The translations under genes were made by a program, and so were the position numbers. A DNA stretch of 64,000 bases from F1-120-MAGs238 sp964484185. Its GTDB lineage: Bacteria > Planctomycetota > Phycisphaerae > Phycisphaerales > UBA1924. The notes beneath the pieces are model-generated. The model saw nothing but the letters and a program-made list of their open reading frames with translations. It did no database searches and was not told the DNA's origin. Shown here piece after piece: positions 16,590 to 25,244 of the stretch. The DNA lies in the NCBI GenBank assembly GCA_964484185.1, contig CAZAEQ010000007.1:75361-139360 (forward strand). Direction: 5' to 3'. Position 1 is the first letter of the stretch. Every line of letters starts with the position of its first letter.

Positions 16590-17576
16590 TCAGCGTTTTT
16601 TGACCGTGATGCGGATGAGGCGGTTTGGGGCATCGAAGGAGAGATTGCTTGGCATGTCGGCGAAGACCGCTTCTTTGGATGTGATGCTGCGCTCAAGGTC
16701 TTCATAGGTAAGCGAGAGGGTCGCGACGACTTTGAATTCATCGCGCGTAAGCTGGTCGAGCAGGTCGCTTGGGCCAGTGACTTTAACATCGCGGAGAAAC
16801 TGGTCTGCTTCGTTGAGCGTGACATCGAAGCGGGCGAGTTCGCGCGGGGCCATGCGGACCATGACCGGGACAGTCTTGAGTGTGACCGTGTTCTGCTTGC
16901 TCTTGAGTTTGAGGGCGATCTCGACGTTTGCGGGTTCGATTGAGAACCCTGCCAGCGCTGGCGGACTTCTGAGCGGCACGCCGGTGAGCACTTCGCGGCG
17001 GCCTGGCACGAGTTGTTTGACTTTGGCGATATCTACCGCGGCGATCAGGATTGGGCTATCGGGAAATGTCGCGGCGACTTTGGCAGGGAGAAAAATGCGT
17101 GCTGTCGAAGGCTTTACTTCGGCAGCGCCATCGAGCTCGGCATCGGTGAGTTCAACGCGGATGTTGGCCGTGAGAGGAACGAGTTTGTCAACTTCGATCC
17201 GGACCGTGGCCGGGCTGACGCGGGCGATGGTGACGCCTTTGCCGGGAAGGCCAGCAGAACTGCGGAGCGCGGTTCGAAGATCGATGGTGTGTTCACCGGG
17301 TTCGGAGGGCACACCTGCCTGACCGGGGATGAGCTTTACATTTCGAAGAACTCGTTCGGCTTCATCGATTTCGGCGGTGGAGCCTTCGATGACGATATCT
17401 GCAACTTCGTGCCAGTTTTGATTATCGAGGACGCGGACGAATGTGGATTCATCGCCGCTGAAGCTGATGGATGCGGTCGGAAGTTCGCGTGTGCGCACGC
17501 TCGCTGCTTCGGCGAAGACCCACACCACGATGGTGATGAAGGTGACAATGACGATGGTTCCGAGGTGACGAAGCAT
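16590..17576 (-). CDS. Membrane-anchored YbbR-like protein
   Basis: A 328-residue protein with one N-terminal membrane helix (LGTIVIVTFITIVVWVFAEA) and a beta-rich remainder outside the membrane. Repeating segments such as VSPATVRIEVDKLVPLTANI and the surrounding strands resemble YbbR repeats, found in proteins near cyclic-di-AMP synthases in other bacteria; no such synthase is in view. It is the last gene of a minus-strand group with two paralogous zinc-ribbon membrane proteins upstream, 33 bases apart. Identification is moderate; the topology is clear. Confidence 0.6.
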   Translation of the reverse strand: MLRHLGTIVIVTFITIVVWVFAEAASVRTRELPTASISFSGDESTFVRVLDNQNWHEVADIVIEGSTAEIDEAERVLRNVKLIPGQAGVPSEPGEHTIDLRTALRSSAGLPGKGVTIARVSPATVRIEVDKLVPLTANIRVELTDAELDGAAEVKPSTARIFLPAKVAATFPDSPILIAAVDIAKVKQLVPGRREVLTGVPLRSPPALAGFSIEPANVEIALKLKSKQNTVTLKTVPVMVRMAPRELARFDVTLNEADQFLRDVKVTGPSDLLDQLTRDEFKVVATLSLTYEDLERSITSKEAVFADMPSNLSFDAPNRLIRITVKKR

Positions 17577-17609
17577 GGGGAAGCATAATCACGTGCAATC
17601 ACCGTATCT

Positions 17610-18173
17610 TCACCGGGGGCGGCGTGTGCCTTTCCAGTTGCTGCCCTTGCGAAGCGTGCCGACCTGGGCATCGGGGACGCGCTCTTCAAAGGGGATGAGG
17701 TCGCGGATATTGAGGCCAATTTCCATGAGGACCCATTCGCGACCACATTCGGGGCAGCGGACGCGGGCATCGCCGGGGGTGCCGGGGTGAAGCGCGGTTT
17801 GGAGGACCGGGAGGCCGATGAGGCTTTGCTTGCACTTGGGGCAATGGGCGCGACGGAGGTCTTTGCGGATGAGGAAGTAGAGATGGAGGTCGCGGGCGAG
17901 GAGGTGGAGGATGCAGATGAGAAGGGTGAGAGTGGCGGCAAGGATGACGATGGCAACAAAGAGCGAGTTGTCGTGCTTGAACATGTCGCGGATGAGGTAG
18001 GCGATGCCGCCGGTTGCGGCGATTGCGGCGAGGACGACGGATAGCCCTCGAAGAAAGATGTGGGAGGGAGTGGTGAAGAGATAGGCGCGGACGATAAGGG
18101 ATTGACACTCGCTATCGGTCAGGTGATCGAGTTCTTCGAATGCACGCCAGATTTTGAGGCCGGGAATTCGCAT
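17610..18173 (-). CDS. Zinc-ribbon membrane protein, paralogue B
   Basis: A 187-residue protein with two central membrane helices (about residues 42-62 and 70-92) and a cytoplasmic zinc ribbon, CPKCKQSLIG followed by CPECGREW. The N-terminus (MRIPGLKIWRAFEELD, then LTDSECQ) matches the same pattern in the neighbour 18177-18659, so the pair arose by tandem duplication. The start lies four bases after the neighbour's stop, indicating one operon. No known function. Confidence 0.7.
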   Translation of the reverse strand: MRIPGLKIWRAFEELDHLTDSECQSLIVRAYLFTTPSHIFLRGLSVVLAAIAATGGIAYLIRDMFKHDNSLFVAIVILAATLTLLICILHLLARDLHLYFLIRKDLRRAHCPKCKQSLIGLPVLQTALHPGTPGDARVRCPECGREWVLMEIGLNIRDLIPFEERVPDAQVGTLRKGSNWKGTRRPR

Positions 18174-18176
18174 GAA

Positions 18177-18659
18177 TCACTTTCCAAGTGCAAGATCCTC
18201 TGGTGTCAGCCCGAGTGTAGACAGACGCGTGACAAGGCCGCATTCCGGGCAGGTTATGGCATCGTCGAGCGGAGCCAAACCAAGCAACAGGTATGAGCAG
18301 CCGCTGCATTTTTTGGAACCGAGGTAGCGGCTCATGGCGCGGCGCACCCAGAAATTGCGCACTTTCATCGCACACCACATTCCAGCGGCGAGCGCTGCGG
18401 CAATAGAGAAATAGACTCGTACGAGTTCAACAACACCGCCTCGTCCTCCAGTGCCGGGCAGGTTTTCCAGGATCATCAGGAGCGTGAACAATGTGGTTAT
18501 GAATGCCGCGAAAAGGGCCGTAACTGCGAGCACGGCGGCGAGAACCTGAGAGGCATACTGCTCACGCATTGCGCGGCGAAGGAAGGTCTCGCATTCTTGA
18601 TCGGTGAACCGATCGAACTCTGGAACAGTGCGATAGATTTTTGTGAAAGGGAGTCGCAT
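18177..18659 (-). CDS. Zinc-ribbon membrane protein, paralogue A
   Basis: A 160-residue protein sharing layout with paralogue B: N-terminus MRLPFTKIYRTVPEFD and FTDQECE, two membrane helices (about 40-65 and 82-100), then a zinc ribbon CSGCSYLLLG with CPECGLVTR. First gene of a probable three-gene operon ending with the YbbR-like gene. The zinc ribbons suggest nucleic acid or protein binding at the inner face of the membrane, but no role is known. Confidence 0.68.
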   Translation of the reverse strand: MRLPFTKIYRTVPEFDRFTDQECETFLRRAMREQYASQVLAAVLAVTALFAAFITTLFTLLMILENLPGTGGRGGVVELVRVYFSIAAALAAGMWCAMKVRNFWVRRAMSRYLGSKKCSGCSYLLLGLAPLDDAITCPECGLVTRLSTLGLTPEDLALGK

Positions 18660-18776
18660 TCGGTGATCTCTAGATCATACCGATAGCGGCGCTCGCGGGT
18701 TGCATCGCTGTTGCATAGCTGCAACTGCTCATGCTTTGAGCCAGTTCCCCAGTTCGAGTCTCACCAGCGCAAAACT

Positions 18777-19436
18777 TTACCGGCGACGACGCACAAGCAC
18801 AACGCTGCAACCAACCAGGGCGAGTGTGGTAGGCGCCGGGACAAACATCACATCAACACCGAACGTTTGAGCTTGCACACGGATAGCAAGTCCACCCTCG
18901 GTCCAAAGCAGCGTGTTGTATGGTGGCGATCCGCCGAAGGACCCGGGTATCGAGCTGATCTGTCTAGTCCCTATGGTGTCCGTAAACTGTAGATCAAAAC
19001 GAAAGATGGTGGCGGGGTTGCTTGTATCCATCGGATCACCGAACGCGCCGTTTCCTTGACCACAATCCAACCAGCGAGACCCCACTCCGGGAGCATCGAA
19101 ATCGCGGGAATCATCGAGCTTGGTCGTGTTGCCGAATCGAAAAGCCGCGATGGTGAGTGCTGCAAAATTGAAAGGCATTGGTCGATGCATGTTCGACACA
19201 CTGTCATTGCCATTAACTGAGTGAATCACCGCATCAAATATTGTGCCACCAAAGGCGTACGCATTACTCCCGCCCCATTCCGCGGCAAGCCGAACCTGAA
19301 CATTCTGCTGCGTAGTGGTCAACTGAGTGCGAGTCCAGCCGCTGCCGTCATTGGCTTCCCAGTAGAGATTGGCAAAGTGGGTCTGCCCGAGGGCGATGCC
19401 AGCGACTCCGAAACTCAGCAACGCAGTTCTCAACAT
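18777..19436 (-). CDS. Secreted protein with PEP-CTERM-like tail
   Basis: A 219-residue exported protein. An N-terminal signal (MLRTALLSFGVAGIALGQ) is followed by a beta-rich, Asn/Gly/Thr-rich body without recognised domain. The C-terminus reads VPAPTTLALVGCSVVLVRRRR: a Pro-rich motif, one hydrophobic helix and a basic end, as in PEP-CTERM sorting signals cut by exosortase. AAGGAAG precedes the ATG. It is divergent from the subtilase gene with 87 bases between starts. Confidence 0.72.
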   Translation of the reverse strand: MLRTALLSFGVAGIALGQTHFANLYWEANDGSGWTRTQLTTTQQNVQVRLAAEWGGSNAYAFGGTIFDAVIHSVNGNDSVSNMHRPMPFNFAALTIAAFRFGNTTKLDDSRDFDAPGVGSRWLDCGQGNGAFGDPMDTSNPATIFRFDLQFTDTIGTRQISSIPGSFGGSPPYNTLLWTEGGLAIRVQAQTFGVDVMFVPAPTTLALVGCSVVLVRRRR

Positions 19437-19523
19437 TCTCTACTTCCTTTTATATAATTGAACTATTCACACTAAAGATGCCACAACTCCTGTTCGATAC
19501 CAGCAAATTCAAAGGAGAACTCG
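19437..19523. promoter_or_regulatory. Divergent intergenic region
   Basis: Eighty-seven bases between two start codons that face away from each other. It is A/T-rich in the middle (TTTTATATAATTGAAC), a plausible site for overlapping promoters. AAGGAGA sits 8 bases before the subtilase ATG. Confidence 0.4.
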
Positions 19524-20945
19524 ATGAATTTCAAGATTCAAAAGATTGTTGTTTGGGGGGGGGCCGCTATTTGTTTGGTTGCAAGCGCATTTCCGACGCT
19601 TGCTGTACCGGTCGTGAGCAATAGGCGGGTTCTGGCACGCTTTGTGAACTCACCTGATGACCCCGCAAACGCCGCGCTTATGTCCCAATACGCCTCATCG
19701 ATCAAGTGGCGCTCGCAGATGATACCCGGACTCGTAAGCATCGATTGCCCTCAACTCAATGCCGCATTGGTAGTCAAGGCACTCGCAGGATCGCCAAATG
19801 TCAAATATGCAGAATGCAGTTCTGGCGACACTGAGGCATTCACTGCTCTCTGTCCAGGTCAGGCCGGAGATGAAGGCCAGTTGCCCCCACTCCCACTCTC
19901 TGCTGCCGCCATCTACCAATATCAGTGGGCTTGGAAAAATTATGGACAACCGATCGCAGGAGTCGTTGGTACGGCCGGAAGGGACATGAATCTTGAGCAG
20001 GCCTGGCAAGTGACAACAGGTGATCCGGAAATCGTTGTTGCGGTGATTGATGGCATGCTCTCGATCGATCACCCGGCATTGGTGAACTCGCTCTGGACAA
20101 ACCCAGAGGAAATCGCGGGAGATGGAATTGACAATGATGCCAACGGAATCGTAGACGATGTGCATGGTGCAAAATTTGCGGAGTTTCCTACAGGTGACCC
20201 TCGACCTCCGCAAAACGCAGACGATCACTGGTCGCACGGAACGAGTGCTGCTGGACTCATCTTCTCGAACCACGGTTCTGGATTTGCGGGGATTGCCCCA
20301 AACTGCCGCCTGATGTCTCTCTCGTTGTATGAGAATGGTGGTAGTAACGAAACGCAGTACTTCGGCGAGCGCTGCACAAAGGCATTAGACTATGCGCTTT
20401 TTAAGAAGGCACGCGTTTCCAGCTTCTCCATCGCGGGCACACTTCCGGCTGCATTCGCGGACCTGCTCGAAATCGCATACCAGCAAAATCACGTCGTTGT
20501 TGCTTCCGCTGGGAACTTCAGCAGGAATGTTGACAATAGCGTACCCGGCAACGGTTTTTACCCCGCGGCATTTTCACTCGATTATCCAGCGGTGATTGGT
20601 GTTGCAGCAACCGACAACAACGACTGTCTCGCAGTCTACGGCATCAGTCCATTTGGCAGCAATTTCGGACCGCAGTCAATCCTTTTAGCCGCACCAGGTT
20701 GGCGAAATGTGAGTTTGCGCATGATGCCACATCCAGAGCTTGGACTGTTCAAATGGTTCGACGGTACATCTGCCGCAGCACCGCACGTTGCCGGCGCAGT
20801 TGCATTGCTACTTTCGGTTCACCCGGAATACACCTGCGATGATGTCAAAATCAAACTCGCTGGTTCCGGCCGAATCGTGCCCTCCCTCGGCGGAATCACC
20901 ATCTCGGGCAGGACCCTTGACATTGGAAACCTCATCAACCCGTGA
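19524..20945 (+). CDS. Secreted subtilisin-like serine protease (S8)
   Basis: A 473-residue exported protease. The signal peptide spans about residues 1-27, followed by a propeptide-like part. The catalytic triad is Asp176 (VVAVIDGM), His238 (WSHGTSAAG) and Ser416 (FDGTSAAAPHVAGA); the oxyanion Asn is in VVASAGNFS. The family usually has DTG or DSG at the Asp, here DGM. A run of nine G residues (19555-19563) lies inside the signal peptide codons and could slip, switching the gene off. Unlike its divergent neighbour it lacks a PEP-CTERM-like tail. Confidence 0.92.
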   Translation: MNFKIQKIVVWGGAAICLVASAFPTLAVPVVSNRRVLARFVNSPDDPANAALMSQYASSIKWRSQMIPGLVSIDCPQLNAALVVKALAGSPNVKYAECSSGDTEAFTALCPGQAGDEGQLPPLPLSAAAIYQYQWAWKNYGQPIAGVVGTAGRDMNLEQAWQVTTGDPEIVVAVIDGMLSIDHPALVNSLWTNPEEIAGDGIDNDANGIVDDVHGAKFAEFPTGDPRPPQNADDHWSHGTSAAGLIFSNHGSGFAGIAPNCRLMSLSLYENGGSNETQYFGERCTKALDYALFKKARVSSFSIAGTLPAAFADLLEIAYQQNHVVVASAGNFSRNVDNSVPGNGFYPAAFSLDYPAVIGVAATDNNDCLAVYGISPFGSNFGPQSILLAAPGWRNVSLRMMPHPELGLFKWFDGTSAAAPHVAGAVALLLSVHPEYTCDDVKIKLAGSGRIVPSLGGITISGRTLDIGNLINP

Positions 20946-20951
20946 CTCGGT

Positions 20952-22442
20952 CTACCTCGACTCGGTTGCATCTACTTTTGGCGGGAAAAGGAAGCGAAGC
21001 GCTTCGGGCAGGCGCTTGTTCCAGGCGTTTTCGTTGTGGTGGGCCTCGAGGTCATAGATGAAATTCAGGCGGTCTTTGCCCAGGCCCTGGCCTGCGAGTT
21101 GCTTGTTCAGATCCTGGACGCGGGTTGCGAATTGCTTGGAGAGTTCTTCTTTGCCTTCGCCGCCTTCGTTGCCCCCCACTGCCATGAAGATTTTTGATGG
21201 CCAGGTTTTCACTGGGGCAAAGAGCACGGGTGAGAATTCGTTTTTGCCAAAGCCAAGGGCGGGACTTTCGGCGAGGATTTTTCCGAAGACTTCGGGGTGG
21301 GTTGCGCCAGCGTAGAGGGCCATGAGGCCACCGAGGGAACTGCCGCCGATTGCGGTGTTTTCGGGGCCGGCCTTGACCCGGAAGGTGCGTTCGACGCGGG
21401 GCATAACAGTGTTCATGACCCAGGCGAGAGTTTCTCCGCCTGCGGGCGTCTGATTATTGATGATGGCTTCTGTAGTCACGGGCGGCACGTATTCAGAAGT
21501 GCGGAGAGATCCTGCGTGTTGCAGCCCGACGATGATGGTCGGCTCCATAGCTTTGTTGTTGATAAGGTTGGTTGCGATTTCATCCATGCCCCACTCGCCA
21601 GGTGCGCTCTCGGATTTTTCGAAGAGGTTCTGGCCGTCGAACATGTAGATGACCGGGTAAGTTCTGGTCGCATTTGCCGGGTCGTTATAGCCCGGGGGCA
21701 ACCAGATCAGCGCATCCCGATTGAGGTTTTTTGCTGCTCCCCCGCCGCCGCGGACGGGCAGGCGGCGGATTTCGCCGGTTGCGGCGAGTGTGCGATAAGG
21801 CTCTACATCTCCGACCTTAGGGACTTTGAAATTCGCGACGACGAGTTCGATCTGTGCAGGCTCATCGGGCTTGAGCTTTGAAACATCGATCTGCGGCAGC
21901 ATGCGATTGTCTACATCTTTGCCATCGGCGGTTTGTTCAACTTCATCCCAGGTGCCGAGGGTGAATTTGAAATCGACGCCGCGGTCGGGCTTGGGAAGCT
22001 TGATACGCCAGCGGCCATCGCTCTGTGCATCCATCTTGTAGCGAGGGTCGCCAGCGACCCAGCCGGTGATGATTGAGGCGAAGTACATTGGTTTGGAAGA
22101 TGAAGCTTTCTTGCTTTTGTCTTCGACGATGAGCAGGACGCCGCCATCCCACTCTTCTGCGCGGATAAGTTTGGGCTGCGCAGCGGCAGGTGCCGGTTCT
22201 GTTGCTGGCTGTGGCGCTTTGAGCGAGTGATTTGCCCTGTTGCCTGCGAGCAGTTCGCCGATGGCGTTTGCGCCAGCGGTTGCACCTGCGCCGGCCCCGA
22301 CGGGCGGGACATTCATGAGCCGTTCGTTGCCGCGGGTGAGGGCGAAATACCACATGAGGCTGGCGACGAGGACGGCGGGCATGAGGAAGAAGACCGCCAA
22401 GGCGATGCGTTTGGAAGTGGGTTGTTTCATTTCGAGCACCAT
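20952..22442 (-). CDS. Esterase, enterochelin esterase/esterase D type
   Basis: A 496-residue membrane-anchored or exported hydrolase. An N-terminal hydrophobic helix (RIALAVFFLMPAVLVASLMW) is followed by a low-complexity Ala/Pro linker, a beta domain, and the alpha/beta hydrolase of the putative esterase family: VIYMFDGQNLFE, nucleophile AIGGSSLGGLMALYAG, acid region near VGGNEGGEG and His in DLEAHHNENAW. The open frame reaches 22508, but AAAGGA stands 9 bases before ATG 22442. It ends six bases from the convergent subtilase stop. Substrate, perhaps a siderophore or polysaccharide ester, cannot be told. Confidence 0.85.
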   Translation of the reverse strand: MVLEMKQPTSKRIALAVFFLMPAVLVASLMWYFALTRGNERLMNVPPVGAGAGATAGANAIGELLAGNRANHSLKAPQPATEPAPAAAQPKLIRAEEWDGGVLLIVEDKSKKASSSKPMYFASIITGWVAGDPRYKMDAQSDGRWRIKLPKPDRGVDFKFTLGTWDEVEQTADGKDVDNRMLPQIDVSKLKPDEPAQIELVVANFKVPKVGDVEPYRTLAATGEIRRLPVRGGGGAAKNLNRDALIWLPPGYNDPANATRTYPVIYMFDGQNLFEKSESAPGEWGMDEIATNLINNKAMEPTIIVGLQHAGSLRTSEYVPPVTTEAIINNQTPAGGETLAWVMNTVMPRVERTFRVKAGPENTAIGGSSLGGLMALYAGATHPEVFGKILAESPALGFGKNEFSPVLFAPVKTWPSKIFMAVGGNEGGEGKEELSKQFATRVQDLNKQLAGQGLGKDRLNFIYDLEAHHNENAWNKRLPEALRFLFPPKVDATESR

Positions 22443-22476
22443 GTGGTAATTCCTTTGAAGCGGGAGGGTATTCCGC

Positions 22477-22511
22477 AAAAAGCAAGCGGGGTGAACGGAA
22501 GCGTTCACCCC
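22477..22511 (-). terminator. Terminator after superoxide dismutase
   Basis: Perfect 10-bp arms GGGGTGAACG and CGTTCACCCC (22488-22511) with a four-base loop; on the minus strand a T-run (GCTTTTTGC) follows within ten bases. It lies 26 bases beyond the dismutase stop. Confidence 0.85.
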
Positions 22512-22536
22512 GGCGTATAGTTATATATCGAAATAC

Positions 22537-23175
22537 TTACTTTGCTGCGCGGGAGAAATTCTCACCGACCGCGCCCCAGTTCACCACATTCCAGAAGCCA
22601 GCGAGATAGTCAGCGCGCTTGTTCTGGTGTTTGAGGTAATAGGCGTGTTCCCAGACATCGCAGCCCAGGATTGGTGTGCCATCGCAGCCGGAAATTGCTT
22701 TGCCCATGAGCGGATTATCTTGATTGGGGGTTGAGCAGATGGCGAGTGCTTTGTCGGGCATGACGCAGAGCCAGGCCCAGCCTGAGCCGAATCGGCCCAT
22801 ACCTGCCGCGGCGAATTTCTCCTTAAACCCATCGAAGCTGCCGAAGGCCTTGGTGATTGCAGCACCAAGATCGCCCGCAGGGGCGCCGCCGCCACCTTTT
22901 CCGGGGGGAGCCATGACGGACCAGTACATGGTGTGGTTGAGATGGCCGCCGGCGTTATTGCGGATCGGGCCCATTTTGTCGGCGGGAAGCTCAGAAATAC
23001 GACGAACGATTTCCTCAACCGACAGGTTTTCCAGAGCCGTACCGACAAGCGCTTTGTTGGCGTTATCGACATAGGCCTGGTGGTGTTTTCCGTGGTGGAT
23101 CTGCATGGTGAGCGTGTCAATTACCGGCTCAAGTGCATCGTGGGAATAGGGAAGTGGTGCGAGAGAAAGTGCCAT
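22537..23175 (-). CDS. Superoxide dismutase, Fe/Mn type
   Basis: A 212-residue enzyme that turns superoxide into peroxide and oxygen. Metal ligands are visible: a His in IHHGKHHQAYV (about residue 27), His81 in GGHLNHTMYW, and Asp/His in DVWEHAYYLKHQNKR. The GSGWAWL segment near the active site is also typical. GAGGAG precedes the ATG. No signal peptide, so cytoplasmic. Whether it uses Fe or Mn cannot be decided reliably by eye. It has its own terminator and is probably monocistronic. Confidence 0.95.
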   Translation of the reverse strand: MALSLAPLPYSHDALEPVIDTLTMQIHHGKHHQAYVDNANKALVGTALENLSVEEIVRRISELPADKMGPIRNNAGGHLNHTMYWSVMAPPGKGGGGAPAGDLGAAITKAFGSFDGFKEKFAAAGMGRFGSGWAWLCVMPDKALAICSTPNQDNPLMGKAISGCDGTPILGCDVWEHAYYLKHQNKRADYLAGFWNVVNWGAVGENFSRAAK

Positions 23176-23730
23176 GGGAGAGTCTCCTCGTTATGAACCC
23201 TGATTTTTTCCAAACATTAACAACTTGTCCACAATCGTATGAACAATCTTCATAGGCCACTTGGCGGCGGGAAACAAATCTGATATCCTGAGGCGGAAAC
23301 GTAAGTACCGCCAGACAATGAGCTTATTCGGACGTTCGGATCAGGTCCAATGTAGAACCATTCCAAGAAGCACACGCGTGCTAAAGGGAACCGGAATTAT
23401 GGGGACCTTACAACGAACTTTCAATGGGAAATCGTTCCTGATTTAGGGCTGTAAAGGCTTTAGGTTAAGGAACAAACAAGGCGGTATATGCGTAAGATGG
23501 TGGTCGCACGAGCTCCAGGCGTGGATTTTGGCATTTTTGGGACTGAAAATATCCCAAACTTCGCTGAAAACCATTGAAGGATCGAAGCTTTGCTCTGCGG
23601 ACGGCATCGAAGGGAATTGTGGCTGGCAGAACCGAATGGTTTCGGGTATGCTCGCCACTGGCAAGTGGTATGGCCGCAGGATTGCGGTTATGACCTTCGA
23701 TGACGGCCTCTCAACAAGAGGAAGACCTTG
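23176..23730. other. Gene-free region upstream of sigma factor
   Basis: About 555 bases with no supportable protein gene. It must contain the promoters of the superoxide dismutase (minus) and the sigma factor (plus). No tRNA, riboswitch or strong hairpin was recognised. Its length leaves room for a long leader or a small RNA, but there is no positive evidence. Confidence 0.4.
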
Positions 23731-24978
23731 ATGAGTGAGGAAAAATCTCAAAAAGGGAATCCGACTAAAGGCAAGGGAGCCAACGTGGAAGCAGCAGTTC
23801 TGTCAGTCAAACCGAAAAAAGTCACTATGAAATCACCCGCCAAAGCCAGTGTCAGCCCGCTTGAGCAGGCTCGTCGCCGCGCCGGTGGCACTGTTGTTAT
23901 TGCAACCGCCGGAAGTGCGACGGCAAAAGCTGGGGCAAAGCCCAGCGCCAAGCGTCGTCTGTCTGCGGAAGATGAGCGTTTACTCGCGCAGATTTTGTCA
24001 TCTGAGCAGGATTTCATTGATAGCCCGGCGTTCTATGAGGGCGGCGCGGATAACAAGATTTACAACGAAGTTCCCGATGTCCCGAAGCCTGACACGACGT
24101 GGTATCACCCCGTCATGGATGATCTCTCGGGCAACGATCGCAAGCGCTCGGTGAAGAGTGCGCAGCAGGTCATTTTGACCGCAGCCCAGGAAAAGATCCT
24201 GTTCCACCAGTTCAATTACGCACGCTACCGCGTGTGGAAATTGCAGCAGGAAGTGTGGGAAACCGCAACTCGTCTGCCCACTGGCGAACAGGCCACTGAT
24301 GTGCTGCGCTGGTATCGCCTCGCGGATCGCATCCGTGAGCAGATTGCTGAAACCAACCTCGCGCTGGTATTGGCGATGGCCAAGCGTACACGCATGAGCG
24401 AAGTTGATTTTGCTGACCTTGTCAGCGAAGGCAACATGGCACTGCTCCGCGCGGTCGACAAGTTCGACGCCGGCCGCGGTTACAAGTTCAGCACGTATGC
24501 CTGCCGCGCGATTCTGAAAGCATTCAGCCGCCAGGGCATGAAGCTGAGCAAGTATCGTCAGCGCTTCCCAACGGATTTCGATCCGAAACTTGAACGGTCC
24601 AATTTCCTTGAAACCAAGCGTGCTTCGTTTGAGAAGGACGCCGCGGAAGAAGTGAAGCGGATTGTTCAGGAAAACCGGGCAGAACTGACTGATGTTGAGC
24701 GGACAGTGATCGAACATCGCTTCGGCATTGACTCAGGCATGCAGGAGAAGCCAATGACTCTGGAGCAGGTTGGCCAGATCATCGGCGTGACCAAAGAGCG
24801 CGTTCGTCAGATTCAGAACAAGGCCATGGAGAAGATCCGCCTTGAACTGGAAGCCAAGTTCCTCGGCAACCGTGCCGCAGAAGAAGCTCAGGCTGCGGCG
24901 TTGGCCGCGGAAGCTCAGGCGACATCGGGCAGCAGCCACCGGATTGATCCGCTGGCGTTCCTGATGATGAACAACTGA
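23731..24978 (+). CDS. Divergent RNA polymerase sigma-70 family factor
   Basis: A 415-residue sigma factor. Residues about 1-130 are Lys/Ala-rich and unlike region 1 of RpoD. Region 2 follows: NLALVLAMAKRTRMSEVDFA, LVSEGNMALLRAVDKFDAGR, GYKFSTYACRAILKAFSRQG. Region 4 is near the end: LTDVERTVIEHRFG, MTLEQVGQIIGVTKERVRQI. The usual region 3 segment is hard to see and replaced by a Lys/Arg-rich linker. The TTG at 23728 is immediately before ATG 23731, and AGAGGAAG supports the ATG. It is probably a lineage-specific group 2 or 3 factor. It has its own terminator. Confidence 0.85.
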   Translation: MSEEKSQKGNPTKGKGANVEAAVLSVKPKKVTMKSPAKASVSPLEQARRRAGGTVVIATAGSATAKAGAKPSAKRRLSAEDERLLAQILSSEQDFIDSPAFYEGGADNKIYNEVPDVPKPDTTWYHPVMDDLSGNDRKRSVKSAQQVILTAAQEKILFHQFNYARYRVWKLQQEVWETATRLPTGEQATDVLRWYRLADRIREQIAETNLALVLAMAKRTRMSEVDFADLVSEGNMALLRAVDKFDAGRGYKFSTYACRAILKAFSRQGMKLSKYRQRFPTDFDPKLERSNFLETKRASFEKDAAEEVKRIVQENRAELTDVERTVIEHRFGIDSGMQEKPMTLEQVGQIIGVTKERVRQIQNKAMEKIRLELEAKFLGNRAAEEAQAAALAAEAQATSGSSHRIDPLAFLMMNN

Positions 24979-25025
24979 TGCCTGGTTGAATTTTGGGCAC
25001 AAAATCCTGAAAATGTACTTTCAAA

Positions 25026-25051
25026 GGCCCGGCACCAAGCCGGGTCTTTTT
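25026..25051 (+). terminator. Terminator after sigma factor
   Basis: CCCGGC and GCCGGG arms with loop ACCAA, followed by TCTTTTT. It lies 48 bases beyond the stop. Confidence 0.85.
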
Positions 25052-25234
25052 CTATTGGGGATCGACGAATTTGTTGTTTTACAAGGTGGTTCTGGACATT
25101 CGACCAGAACCGAATGCACTCAGGAAGCGAACCTCTCATGAGTGAGGAAGGTGCGTGCCTTCCGCGCTGCTCATTGCGCACAGAGCGATTTGTGCTTTAA
25201 CTTTGAGCCGCTGAAGGTTCCTTCAGTGGTCTTT

Positions 25235-25239
25235 GGAGG
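25235..25239 (+). promoter_or_regulatory. Ribosome binding site that selects a TTG start
   Basis: GGAGG lies five bases before TTG 25245. The only in-frame ATG nearby (25323) has no such sequence, so a TTG start for the second pilT is preferred. Confidence 0.65.
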
Positions 25240-25244
25240 CTATC

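Noticed and set aside
23261..23446. Small plus-strand frame upstream of the sigma factor
   Set aside because: No similarity to a known small protein or ribosomal protein, no ribosome binding site.
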